From positions 1 through 64,000 of the forward strand of contig JAUNON010000007.1 of NCBI GenBank assembly GCA_030537145.1: DNA of 64,000 bases, written 5' to 3'. The notes beneath the pieces were generated by a model. It was not told the DNA's origin and did no database searches. It saw nothing but the letters and a program-made list of their open reading frames with translations. This stretch comes from Lachnospiraceae bacterium. Its GTDB lineage: Bacteria > Bacillota > Clostridia > Lachnospirales > Lachnospiraceae. This document shows, piece after piece, positions 25,956 to 34,307 of this stretch. The translations under genes and the position numbers were made by a program. Every line of letters starts with the position of its first letter. Within the stretch, counting starts at the first letter, position 1.

Positions 25956-26778
25956 TCAGGATACACTGATTCCGAAGGTGGGTGTTATTACCGATATCCG
26001 TCAGGAGACTCCGGACGTAAAGACCTTCCGGGTAAATGCGCCGGAGGGCGGCAAGCTGTTCGAGCATATGCCGGGCCAGTGTGCCATGGTATGCGCTCCC
26101 GGAGTGGGGGAGGCCATGTTTTCCATCACATCTTCTCCTACCAATAAAGCATATCAGGAATTCAGCATCAAAAGCTGCGGCTGCCTGACCAATTATCTTC
26201 ATACGCTGAGCGTAGGAGATGAGATTACGGTAAGAGGCCCCTACGGCAATCATTTCCCGGTGGAGGATAAGCTGAAGGGAAAGGATCTTTTGTTTATTGC
26301 AGGAGGCATTGGCCTGGCGCCGCTGCGGTCTGTCATCAACTATGTTCTGGATAACCGGGCGGACTACGGCACGGTGGATATCCTTTACGGATCCCGTTCT
26401 GCCAGCGATCTGGTTCAGCTAAAGGAAATACAGGAAGTCTGGATGAAAACAGAAGGCGTTCATGTATATCTGACCATTGACCAGCCGCAGGAAGGCTGGG
26501 ACGGCCATGTGGGGTTTGTTCCTGCTTATCTGAAGGAGTTGGGATTTCTTCCCAATAAGACAGCGCTGATCTGCGGGCCGCCCATTATGATTAAGTTTGT
26601 GCTGGCCGGATTAACGGAAATGGGCTTTCAGAAGGATCAGGTCTATACCACTCTGGAGCTGCGTATGAAATGCGGTATCGGAAAATGCGGCCGCTGTAAT
26701 ATTGGTTCTAAATATGTGTGCAAGGACGGTCCGGTATTCCGCTGCGATCAGTTGGACGAAATGCCGAATGAGTACTAG
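25948..26778 (+). CDS. FlxA-like FAD/NAD(P)H-binding subunit (AsrB/HydG-like)
   Basis: NADH-oxidising flavoprotein of 276 residues in the ferredoxin-NADP reductase superfamily. The FAD site lies in RGPYGNHF, the nucleotide site in FIAGGIGLAPLRSVI, and the C-terminal [2Fe-2S]-type cysteines in MKCGIGKCGRC followed by VCKDGPVFRCDQ, as in AsrB, dihydroorotate dehydrogenase B and HydG. It is the expected electron entry point from NADH. GGGAGGTGGAGAG precedes ATG 25948, which overlaps the previous stop. Confidence 0.88.
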   Translation: MSNQDTLIPKVGVITDIRQETPDVKTFRVNAPEGGKLFEHMPGQCAMVCAPGVGEAMFSITSSPTNKAYQEFSIKSCGCLTNYLHTLSVGDEITVRGPYGNHFPVEDKLKGKDLLFIAGGIGLAPLRSVINYVLDNRADYGTVDILYGSRSASDLVQLKEIQEVWMKTEGVHVYLTIDQPQEGWDGHVGFVPAYLKELGFLPNKTALICGPPIMIKFVLAGLTEMGFQKDQVYTTLELRMKCGIGKCGRCNIGSKYVCKDGPVFRCDQLDEMPNEY

Positions 26779-26793
26779 AAAGGAAAAGCGAAA

Positions 26794-27468
26794 ATGGAAA
26801 AGATGGTAAATGTTTACTTTTTTGGTAAGAAATACAGTGTTCCGGCAGACCTGACCATTATGACAGCCATGGAATATGCAGGATATACCCTGAAGCGGGG
26901 CTGCGGCTGTCGCCATGGCTTTTGCGGCGCCTGCGCTACGATCTACCGGATTAAGGGAAAGAATGAGTTAAAGACCTGCCTGGCCTGTCAGACACAGGTA
27001 GAAGAGGGCATGTATGTAGCCAGCATTCCTTTCTTCCCAACCGACAAGAGAACTTATTCTATAGAAGAGGTAAAGCCAACGGATCAGATCATGATGGAGC
27101 TGTATCCGGAAATTTACAGTTGTATCGGCTGCAATGCCTGTACGAAGGCCTGCCCTCAGAATTTAAGCGTTATGCAATATATCGCATATGCCCAGAGAGG
27201 GGAATATGAAAAATGCGCAGAGGCCTCCTTTGACTGCGTTGCCTGCGGCTGCTGCTCTACCCGATGCCCGGCGGGCATTTCCCATCCTATGGTGGGACTG
27301 CTGGCAAGAAGGCTTACCGGAAAATACATAGAGCCGGAGAGCAGCCATCTGAATCAGCGTGTGGAAGAGATTCATCACGGCGCCTACGATGAGCTGATCC
27401 AGCAGATCATGGATAAGCCTATCCAGGAAATGCAGGAGCTTTATAATCATAGAGAGATTGAGAAATAG
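26794..27468 (+). CDS. Fumarate reductase/succinate dehydrogenase-like iron-sulfur subunit
   Basis: Electron-transfer subunit of 224 residues in the SdhB/FrdB family. The N-terminal plant-type [2Fe-2S] domain shows CGCRHGFCGAC and then CLAC; the C-terminal part has CIGCNACTKACPQ and CVACGCCSTRCPAG. Unlike TfrB of methanogens it lacks a fused CCG domain, which is instead encoded by hdrB at the head of the operon. No membrane anchor subunit (SdhC/D, FrdC/D) occurs anywhere in the cluster, so quinone is not the partner. Confidence 0.88.
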   Translation: MEKMVNVYFFGKKYSVPADLTIMTAMEYAGYTLKRGCGCRHGFCGACATIYRIKGKNELKTCLACQTQVEEGMYVASIPFFPTDKRTYSIEEVKPTDQIMMELYPEIYSCIGCNACTKACPQNLSVMQYIAYAQRGEYEKCAEASFDCVACGCCSTRCPAGISHPMVGLLARRLTGKYIEPESSHLNQRVEEIHHGAYDELIQQIMDKPIQEMQELYNHREIEK

Positions 27469-27479
27469 GAGGGACAGAC

Positions 27480-29093
27480 ATGTACACAGAGGAAATGCTG
27501 GAATCCGTAAAAAGGGTGGAAGCTACCAGACCCCAGAGACTGGGAATGGAGCCGAGACGTATGACAGCCGAAGAAAAAGACGAACTTCTGAAGGCATTTC
27601 ATCCCGACTACCGGGAGGAGGGCTTTGTAAAAATTGAAATCGGTCCCAACAAGGGAGAAAAAGTACCGACGGAGCTGGGACATTTGCTGCACTCCAACAG
27701 CCGTCTGCTGGGAGAAAAGGTGGATCTGGACAAGATCGATTATGATACGGATGTGCTGATCATCGGAGGAGGCGGAGCCGGCTCTTCCGCAGCCATTGAG
27801 GCCCATGAAGCCGGTGCGAAGGTGATGATCGTAACGAAGCTGCGGATCGGGGATGCGAATACCATGATGGCCGAGGGCGGAATTCAGGCGGCTGATAAGG
27901 AAAACGATTCCCCGGTGCAGCATTATCTGGATGCCTTCGGCGGCGGGCACTTTGCCGCAAGGCCGGAGCTTCTGAAAAAACTGGTTATGGAGGCTCCGGA
28001 GGCGATTCAGTGGCTGAACCGGTTGGGAGTCATGTTCGATAAGACAAAAGACGGCACGATGGTGACGACACACGGCGGCGGAACCTCCCGAAAGAGAATG
28101 CATGCCTGCAAGGACTATTCCGGAGCGGAAATTATGCGTACCTTAAGAGACGAGGTAATCAACAGAGGGATTCCTGTGGTTGAATTCACTTCGGCGGTGG
28201 AGCTGATTAAGGATGATAAGGGTCAGGTGGCCGGCGCAGTGCTGCTGAATATGGAAACCGGCGAGTACATGGTAGCCAGGGCGAAAACGGTAATCATTGC
28301 CACCGGAGGAGCCGGAAGGCTTCACTATCAGGACTTCCCCACCTCCAATCATTACGGCGCCACGGCGGACGGCCTGGTCCTTGGATACCGGGCGGGAGCG
28401 CCGCTGCTGTACCAGGATACCATTCAGTACCATCCCACCGGGGCGGCTTATCCGGCCCAGATTAAGGGTGCGCTGGTGACAGAGAAGGTGCGTTCTGTGG
28501 GCGCTATGCTGGTCAATGTGGACGGGGAAGCATTCATGCACCCGCTGGAGACAAGAGATGTGGCGGCTGCCTCCATTATCCGGGAATGTACGGCACGGCA
28601 CAAGGGGATTCATACCCCCATCGGAGACGGGATCTGGCTGGATACGCCTATGATCGAGGCGCTGGGCGGAGAGGGTACCATTGAGGCCCGGATTCCGGCC
28701 ATGCTGCGCATGTTCCTGAATTACGGCATCGATATGCGGAAGGTCCCGATTCTGGTTTATCCTACCCTGCACTATCAGAACGGCGGTCTGGAGATCGGCG
28801 GAGACGGCTTTACCAAGGTAATCAGCAATCTGCTGGTGGCCGGCGAGGCTGTGGGCGGTATCCATGGAAGAAACCGTTTGATGGGAAATTCCCTGCTGGA
28901 TGTGATCGTGTTTGGCCGTGATGCCGGAAAGGCTGCCGCCGCAAGGGCAAAGGAAGTGACCCTCGGCAAGATGAATCTGGATCATATTCAGGCGTATGCA
29001 GAGGAGCTGAAGGCTGCCGGCATTGAGTCCGGCGACGTTTCTCCGCTGCTGCTGCCTCGTTATGCGCGGCATGAAAGAACGCTGGAAGTGTAA
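27480..29093 (+). CDS. Fumarate reductase-like flavoprotein subunit
   Basis: Catalytic FAD subunit, 537 residues, FrdA/SdhA family. After an unusual extension of about 85 residues come the FAD fold GGGGAGSSAA (from 96), the substrate residues in YHPTG (near 317), LHYQNGG (near 430) and GRNRLMGNSLLDVIVFGR (near 462). The His that carries covalent FAD in quinone-linked enzymes is Asn127 here (DANTMMAEGG), so FAD should be bound noncovalently, as in soluble fumarate reductases and L-aspartate oxidase. Adjacent fumarase genes support fumarate as substrate. A different enoate or aspartate oxidase activity is a less likely alternative. Confidence 0.87.
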   Translation: MYTEEMLESVKRVEATRPQRLGMEPRRMTAEEKDELLKAFHPDYREEGFVKIEIGPNKGEKVPTELGHLLHSNSRLLGEKVDLDKIDYDTDVLIIGGGGAGSSAAIEAHEAGAKVMIVTKLRIGDANTMMAEGGIQAADKENDSPVQHYLDAFGGGHFAARPELLKKLVMEAPEAIQWLNRLGVMFDKTKDGTMVTTHGGGTSRKRMHACKDYSGAEIMRTLRDEVINRGIPVVEFTSAVELIKDDKGQVAGAVLLNMETGEYMVARAKTVIIATGGAGRLHYQDFPTSNHYGATADGLVLGYRAGAPLLYQDTIQYHPTGAAYPAQIKGALVTEKVRSVGAMLVNVDGEAFMHPLETRDVAAASIIRECTARHKGIHTPIGDGIWLDTPMIEALGGEGTIEARIPAMLRMFLNYGIDMRKVPILVYPTLHYQNGGLEIGGDGFTKVISNLLVAGEAVGGIHGRNRLMGNSLLDVIVFGRDAGKAAAARAKEVTLGKMNLDHIQAYAEELKAAGIESGDVSPLLLPRYARHERTLEV

Positions 29094-29197
29094 TTCGGAA
29101 ACAGAACCGATAGCCGCAGAAGAGCAGCTTTTGCAGGATCCTGCTGCGAAGCAGGCAATTCTGCGGCCGGAAACCCAGAGAAAGGAGCGGTACAGAT

Positions 29198-30040
29198 ATG
29201 CGGGAAATAGAAGTAAGTCAGATTACAGATGTGGTGGAGCGTCTGTGCATTGCAGCCAATGAGCATCTGCCGGAGGATGTAAAGGACGGCATCCGCCGGT
29301 GCAGAGCCTGTGAGGACGGCGTGATCGCCCAGGGTGTTCTGGATAATATTATTGAGAATTTTGAGATCGCAGACAGGGAATGTGTTCCGATCTGTCAGGA
29401 TACGGGGATGGCCTGCGTATTTTTGGAAATCGGCCAGGATGTGCATCTTACCGGCGGCTTCCTGGAGGATGCGGTAAATGAAGGGGTACGCAGAGGCTAT
29501 GATAAGGGCTATTTGCGGAAATCGGTGGTGAAGGATCCTATCCGCAGAGGAAATACAGGGGACAACACACCGGCCATGATTTATACGGAGATTGTTCCGG
29601 GTGAGCAGATTAAGATTACGGTAGGACCGAAGGGTTTCGGGAGCGAAAATATGAGTGCGATCCGGATGTTCAAGCCGTCAGCGGGCCTGCAGGGCATTAA
29701 GGATTTCATTCTGGAGACCGTGGAGACGGCCGGCCCCAATCCCTGTCCGCCTATGGTGGTAGGCGTGGGGATCGGCGGCACCTTTGATAAGGCGGCGCTG
29801 CTGGCAAAGAAGGCTCTGATGCGGTCCATCGACTCCTCCAATCCGGACCCTTATTATGCGGATCTGGAGAAGGAGCTGCTGGAGAAAATTAACCGGCTTG
29901 GAATCGGCCCCCAGGGCTTTGGCGGAAAGACCACGGCTATCGGAGTGAATATTGAGACCCTGCCCACCCATATCGCCGGTATGCCCTGTGCGGTGAATAT
30001 TAACTGTCATGTGACCCGGCACAAAACGGAGGTGATTTAG
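29198..30040 (+). CDS. fumA: Class I fumarate hydratase, alpha subunit
   Basis: Iron-sulfur hydratase subunit of 280 residues corresponding to the N-terminal part of class I fumarases. Motifs: VPICQDTGMACVF with a cluster cysteine, the stretch GPNPCPPMVVGVGIGGT, and MPCAVNINCHVTRHK. With the beta subunit it would interconvert malate and fumarate, supplying the reductase encoded just upstream. L(+)-tartrate dehydratase has the same two-subunit form; the neighbouring reductase favours fumarase. AAAGGAGCGG precedes ATG 29198, after a 104-base gap. Confidence 0.92.
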   Translation: MREIEVSQITDVVERLCIAANEHLPEDVKDGIRRCRACEDGVIAQGVLDNIIENFEIADRECVPICQDTGMACVFLEIGQDVHLTGGFLEDAVNEGVRRGYDKGYLRKSVVKDPIRRGNTGDNTPAMIYTEIVPGEQIKITVGPKGFGSENMSAIRMFKPSAGLQGIKDFILETVETAGPNPCPPMVVGVGIGGTFDKAALLAKKALMRSIDSSNPDPYYADLEKELLEKINRLGIGPQGFGGKTTAIGVNIETLPTHIAGMPCAVNINCHVTRHKTEVI

Positions 30041-30041
30041 T

Positions 30042-30605
30042 ATGGAGAAAAGACGGATTCAGCTTCCGCTCACGGAAGAGCTGGCAAAAACGCTGCATGC
30101 AGGAGATCAGGTGCTCCTGACAGGAACCATTTATACCTCCAGGGATGCGGGACATAAGCGTATGTGCGAGACGCTGGCCAAGGGGGAGCCTCTTCCCTTT
30201 GATCCGACGGATGCCACGATCTATTATGTGGGCCCAACCCCGGCAAAGCCCGGCCAGGTGATCGGTTCTGCAGGACCCACCACCAGCGGCCGTATGGATG
30301 CTTATGCGCCCACCATGATGTCGGTGGGAGCCAGGGGAATGATCGGAAAGGGAGCCCGCCTTCCGGAAGTAGTGGAGGCCATGAAAAAGTATCACGGCGT
30401 ATACTTTGGCGCCATCGGCGGCGCTGGCGCATTGCTGGCCAGATGCATCAAACAGGCAGAGCTGATTGCCTATGAGGATCTGGGGGCAGAAGCGCTGCGG
30501 AAGCTGTATGTGGAGGATATGCCGCTGGTGGTCATTATCGACAGCGAAGGAAATAACCTTTACGAAGCAGGAAGAAAACAGTATCTGGAGGAACACAGAG
30601 CATAA
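30042..30605 (+). CDS. fumB: Class I fumarate hydratase, beta subunit
   Basis: C-terminal half of the two-subunit fumarase, 187 residues. Family motifs are GTIYTSRDAGHKRM, YYVGPTPAKPGQVIGSAGPT, SGRMD and VGARGMIGKG. It starts one base after the alpha stop, so the two are co-translated. The beta subunit carries substrate-binding residues while the alpha subunit carries the cluster. Confidence 0.93.
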   Translation: MEKRRIQLPLTEELAKTLHAGDQVLLTGTIYTSRDAGHKRMCETLAKGEPLPFDPTDATIYYVGPTPAKPGQVIGSAGPTTSGRMDAYAPTMMSVGARGMIGKGARLPEVVEAMKKYHGVYFGAIGGAGALLARCIKQAELIAYEDLGAEALRKLYVEDMPLVVIIDSEGNNLYEAGRKQYLEEHRA

Positions 30606-30621
30606 ACTGGCGGGTGAATCT

Positions 30622-31296
30622 ATGTTAAATCATCAAATGTCGGATAGCTTCCGTCTGGGAGCGGTATTGGCCGCTTCCGGCGGATTCATGGATGCATATT
30701 CTTATCTGTGCCGGGATGAGGTTTTTGCAAATGCCCAGACCGGAAATATGCTGCTGCTGGGCATTCATATTTCGGAAAAAAACTGGCCCCTGGCCATGCG
30801 GTATTTTTTCCCGGTATTTGCTTTTACCATCGGCATTGTTCTGGCGGATATGGTGCGGTATCTGCTGCATGACAGGGACCGTTTGCACTGGCGGCAGTTG
30901 GCGGTAGTGTTTGAGGCTATGGTGCTGCTGATTGTCTGCTTTATTCCTCAGAAATGGAATCTGCTGGCCAACAGCCTGACCTCTCTGGCCTGCGGAATCC
31001 AGGTGGAGAGCTTCCGGAAGATCCATGGAACGGGAGTTGCCACCACCATGTGCATCGGAAATCTGCGGGGCGCTACTCAGAATCTGCTGGAGTATGCGGA
31101 AACCCATGACAAGCGGTTTATCCGGCGCAGCATTCTGTATTTCGGCATCATTTTCTGTTTTGTCTGCGGTGCGATTATCGGGAATTTCTGCGTTGGCTGG
31201 TTTGCGGAAAAGGCCATTGCAGTGTGTGTATTTTTGCTGCTGCTTTCTTTCCTGATGATGTTTGTAGATGGGGAGAAGGATGTCAGAAAAAAATAA
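30622..31296 (+). CDS. YoaK/DUF1275-family membrane protein
   Basis: Polytopic membrane protein of 224 residues with about six hydrophobic segments. The family signature is GGFMDAYSYL at the N-terminus followed by FANAQTGNMLLLG, and a second-half repeat with GIQVESFRK and TTMCIGNLRG. Members have no agreed function; a transporter of small organic acids would fit a fumarate-succinate operon but is only inference. The start ATG 30622 has a weak site (GGGTGA). It follows fumB after 16 bases and is likely co-transcribed. Confidence 0.85.
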   Translation: MLNHQMSDSFRLGAVLAASGGFMDAYSYLCRDEVFANAQTGNMLLLGIHISEKNWPLAMRYFFPVFAFTIGIVLADMVRYLLHDRDRLHWRQLAVVFEAMVLLIVCFIPQKWNLLANSLTSLACGIQVESFRKIHGTGVATTMCIGNLRGATQNLLEYAETHDKRFIRRSILYFGIIFCFVCGAIIGNFCVGWFAEKAIAVCVFLLLLSFLMMFVDGEKDVRKK

Positions 31297-31401
31297 AGAG
31301 TAGAAAAGAAATATATGGGAGTGCAAGTCTGCGGGGCCAGCCGCAGATCAAAGCTTGCGGGAATAGAGCGCTCTGCCATAATAATGATTTGGAGAAAAAC
31401 T

Positions 31402-32919
31402 ATGAGTATGAGAGGCGTTTATACAAATGTAACGGACATACGGAGAAAGATCTTTACGGAAGTAGCCCGTATGGCCTATGAGGGCGGTGACTATTCCCGA
31501 ATTATTGATCTGCCCTACAAAATCATTCCGGGTGAGGTGGGAACCTACCGGGAAAGTGTATTTTTGGAACGGGCGATCGTGGAGGAACGGCTGCGTCTGG
31601 CTATCGGCCTTCCTCTGCGGGATATGCAGGAGCATGCGCCGGTTTCAAAAGGAATTGAGGAAAGTGCCATAGCGGAGAAATACTATGATCCTCCTCTGGT
31701 GAATATTATTAAGTTTGCCTGTCATTCCTGCCCGGATAACGTGATGAAGGTAACGGATGCCTGCCAGGGCTGTCTGGCCCATCCCTGTAAAGAGGTGTGC
31801 CCCAAGGATGCCGTTTCTATCGTAAACGGCCGATCCTGCATCGATCAGGAAAAATGTATCAAATGCGGGAAATGCGCCGGAGCCTGCCCCTACGGCGCCA
31901 TTATGAAAATGGAGCGGCCCTGTGCAAAGGCCTGCGGGATGGATGCCATCGGCAGCGACCGTCTGGGAAGGGCGGAGATCGATTATGACAAATGTGTTTC
32001 CTGCGGACAATGCCTGGTGAGCTGTCCTTTCGGCGCCATATCCGATAAGGGACAGATTTTTCAGGTTATTCATGCGATGAAAACCGGCATCCCGGTATAT
32101 GCGGCGGTGGCTCCCGCCTTTGTGGGACAGTTCGGCAGAGATATGCCTCAGGAAAAGCTGCGGGAAGCCATGCGGGCCCTGGGCTTTGCGGATATTATCG
32201 AGGTGGCGGTAGGAGCGGATTTGTGTACCATTGAGGAAGCCAAGGACTTTATGGAGGAGGTTCCGGAAAAGCAGCCCTTTATGGCGACCTCCTGCTGTCC
32301 GGCCTGGGCCGTGATGGCAAAGAAGCTGTATCCGGAGCTGGCGTCCTACATTTCTATGGCATTGACCCCCATGGTGCTGACGGGGCGGCTGATCAAAAAG
32401 GAGCATCCGGAGTGCAAGGTGGTATTTATCGGTCCCTGTGCGGCGAAAAAGCTGGAAGCCAGCCGCCGGGAGATTCGCAGTGATGTGGATTTTGTGCTTA
32501 CCTTTGAGGAAGTTATGGGGATGTTCGAAGCCAGGGGAATTGACTTTAAAAAGATCGAAAAGGATGACGGAAAGCTGTCGGATGCCAGTGCGGACGGCCG
32601 GGGCTTCGCAGTCAGCGGAGGCGTAGCGCAGGCGGTGGTGAACTGTATTGCGCAGATGGATCCCGGACGTGAGGTCAAGGTAGCCAGCGCAGAAGGGCTT
32701 GCAAATTGCCGTCAGCTTCTGGCAGATGCAAAAAAAGGCAAATACAACGGTTATCTTCTGGAGGGTATGGGCTGCCCGGGCGGCTGTATCGGCGGAGCAG
32801 GGAATCTGCAGAGCCAGGCGAAGGCTAAGGGTCAGGTGGTACTGGCTATGAAGAAGTCCGGAAAGAAATGTGCGCTGGAAAATGAAAATAAAGAAAGGCT
32901 GACCGAGCTGGAAGAATAA
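31402..32919 (+). CDS. Group B-type [FeFe]-hydrogenase
   Basis: Cytoplasmic ferredoxin-linked hydrogenase of 505 residues. N-terminal cysteine motifs include CHSCPDN, CQGCLAHPCKEVCP, CIKCGKCAGACP and CVSCGQCLVSCP. The H-cluster domain shows L1 TSCCPAW, L2 IGPCAAKK and L3 EGMGCPGGCIGG. The TSCCP form and the N-terminal region YRESVFLERAIVEER are typical of group B enzymes and not of the trimeric NADH-bifurcating type. ATG 31402 lies six bases after GGAGA; the frame extends further upstream without a binding site. The gap of 105 bases to the previous gene leaves open whether it shares the operon transcript. Confidence 0.92.
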   Translation: MSMRGVYTNVTDIRRKIFTEVARMAYEGGDYSRIIDLPYKIIPGEVGTYRESVFLERAIVEERLRLAIGLPLRDMQEHAPVSKGIEESAIAEKYYDPPLVNIIKFACHSCPDNVMKVTDACQGCLAHPCKEVCPKDAVSIVNGRSCIDQEKCIKCGKCAGACPYGAIMKMERPCAKACGMDAIGSDRLGRAEIDYDKCVSCGQCLVSCPFGAISDKGQIFQVIHAMKTGIPVYAAVAPAFVGQFGRDMPQEKLREAMRALGFADIIEVAVGADLCTIEEAKDFMEEVPEKQPFMATSCCPAWAVMAKKLYPELASYISMALTPMVLTGRLIKKEHPECKVVFIGPCAAKKLEASRREIRSDVDFVLTFEEVMGMFEARGIDFKKIEKDDGKLSDASADGRGFAVSGGVAQAVVNCIAQMDPGREVKVASAEGLANCRQLLADAKKGKYNGYLLEGMGCPGGCIGGAGNLQSQAKAKGQVVLAMKKSGKKCALENENKERLTELEE

Positions 32920-32936
32920 CGGCGGCCGTAAAATAT

Positions 32937-32995
32937 GGAAGCTGCGGCAAAATCAATCTGAGAGGGTTCAGCATTTTGATTTTGCCGCAGCTTCC
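32937..32995. terminator. Bidirectional terminator between the hydrogenase gene and deoC
   Basis: A 20-bp perfect inverted repeat (32937-32956 with 32976-32995, loop 19 bases) lies between two convergent genes. The inner arm GCAAAATC and AGCTGC resemble the ends of the 178-bp repeat family, so this terminator may derive from that element. Confidence 0.75.
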
Positions 32996-32999
32996 GCTT

Positions 33000-33653
33000 T
33001 TATTCATTCGCTTTTTCGATTTTGACCAGACGGCTGGTTCCCAGCCGGGAGGCCCCAAGGCTGACGAATTTCTCCCCGTCATCAAAGGAGGAGATGCCGC
33101 CGGCCGCTTTGATCTTAACCTCAGGCCCCACATGCTTTGCAAAAAGCGCAACATCTTCAAAGGTGGCTCCCGCAGTGGAAAATCCGGTAGAGGTTTTGAT
33201 GTAGTCTGCTCCGGCCTCCGTCACCAGTTCGCACATCTTAATTTTTTCTTCTTCGGTCAGAAGGCAGGTCTCGATAATGACCTTCAAAATCTTGTCTCCG
33301 CAGGCCTCTTTCAGAGCCCGGATTTCTTCCCGTACGCAGTCATAATTTTTTTCCTTCAGAGCGCCGATATTGATTACCATATCGATTTCGTCCGCACCGT
33401 TGGCCAGTGCATCCTTTGTCTCAAACAGCTTGGCGGCTGTGGTACTGTAACCGTTGGGAAAACCGATTACGGTGCAGATAGCCAGCTTCTCCCCGGCATA
33501 TTCCTTTGCTCTTTTTACAAAAGAAGGGGGAATACAGACAGAAGCGGTCTGATAGGTGATGGCATCGTCACAGATGCCCTTGATCTGTTCCCAGGTAGCT
33601 CCCTGGGCCAGAAGCGTGTGGTCAACCTTAGCTAAAATTTCAGAATGTGTCAT
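33000..33653 (-). CDS. deoC: Deoxyribose-phosphate aldolase
   Basis: Class I aldolase splitting 2-deoxyribose 5-phosphate into glyceraldehyde 3-phosphate and acetaldehyde, 217 residues. The Schiff-base lysine lies in [10 protein letters not shown] near residue 150; the earlier conserved regions [10 protein letters not shown] and [13 protein letters not shown] are intact. AAAGGAC is placed before the ATG on the minus strand. It is a single gene here, away from other deo genes. Confidence 0.95.
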   Translation of the reverse strand: MTHSEILAKVDHTLLAQGATWEQIKGICDDAITYQTASVCIPPSFVKRAKEYAGEKLAICTVIGFPNGYSTTAAKLFETKDALANGADEIDMVINIGALKEKNYDCVREEIRALKEACGDKILKVIIETCLLTEEEKIKMCELVTEAGADYIKTSTGFSTAGATFEDVALFAKHVGPEVKIKAAGGISSFDDGEKFVSLGASRLGTSRLVKIEKANE

Positions 33654-34101
33654 AATATAAGTGTCCTTTCGTTATTGTACAGGGCGTTGCGCCCATCCCA
33701 AAACAGAAATACAGTTTATAGCAGAGGAACCTGTATAGTCTGCAGATCTGTTTTACCGTCTGAAATACTTCGTACAGCGGGCCGCAGAACCGTTGGCAAG
33801 GCGAATGCGCTGCGGCTGCCTGGAACTATTATAAAAAATTATAAAAGGAATAGGAAGGATTGTCAATGAAGGAAAAAACGAATCTTTTATAACAAGTAAG
33901 GAGCTGCCGCAAAATCTTATTTGCAAAGTTCTGTATCCGGTGTTTGTGAGCGCTTCCTGACATCTGTCCGTCCATGTCGGACTTCGTCCGTCATGTTTCG
34001 GATATTTGTCTCAGTGATACAAACACCTTGGATACAGATCCTTTTGCTTTTCTATTTTGCGACAGCTCCTTACGATTTAAAGAAAAAATTTACACAGAGT
34101 C
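33654..34101. other. Intergenic region between divergent deoC and the EAL gene
   Basis: No coding region is convincing in this interval. It contains the deoC leader (minus strand), a segment with no recognised feature, and then one 178-bp repeat (33896-34073). The promoter of the EAL gene follows at 34102. Confidence 0.5.
33896..34073. repeat. 178-bp palindromic repeat, copy A
   Basis: The ends are inverted: GTAAGGAGCTGCCGC at the left and the matching GCGACAGCTCCTTAC at the right. Further pairs lie inside (CTGTATCC with GGATACAG, GTGTTTG with CAAACAC), and the centre is a hairpin around GGACTTCGTCC. The same 178 bases with nine differences occur at 44998-45175. No open reading frame is conserved. 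It looks like a small non-autonomous element or a structured intergenic repeat. Confidence 0.85.
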
Positions 34102-34130
34102 ATGACATATGCATGAAATTATGATAAAAT
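34102..34130 (+). promoter_or_regulatory. Probable promoter of the EAL-domain gene
   Basis: ATGACA (34102-34107), 17-base spacer, TAAAAT (34125-34130). It leaves a leader of about 170 bases that contains a hairpin ACGGGA/TCCCGT near 34228; no known riboswitch is recognised in it. Confidence 0.5.
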
Positions 34131-34307
34131 AAGTCTGTTATAAAAAAACATTACGGCCCGGCACTGGCTGATACGCTTGCCGCCGGGACGACAGGAACCG
34201 GATTCGGGGACTCAGAAGTCTAAAATGACGGGAAATTCGGATCCCGTTTATGAAATATTGCAGGCTTCTGGTGGGGAAGCTGGAAAGTGGAAAATGAGGT
34301 GGTTATT

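Noticed and set aside
31402..32919. NADH-bifurcating hydrogenase subunit
   Set aside because: HydB and HydC partners are missing, and the L1-L3 motifs are of the group B form.
34131..34307. c-di-GMP riboswitch before the EAL gene
   Set aside because: The conserved GEMM core could not be found; only a simple hairpin is seen.
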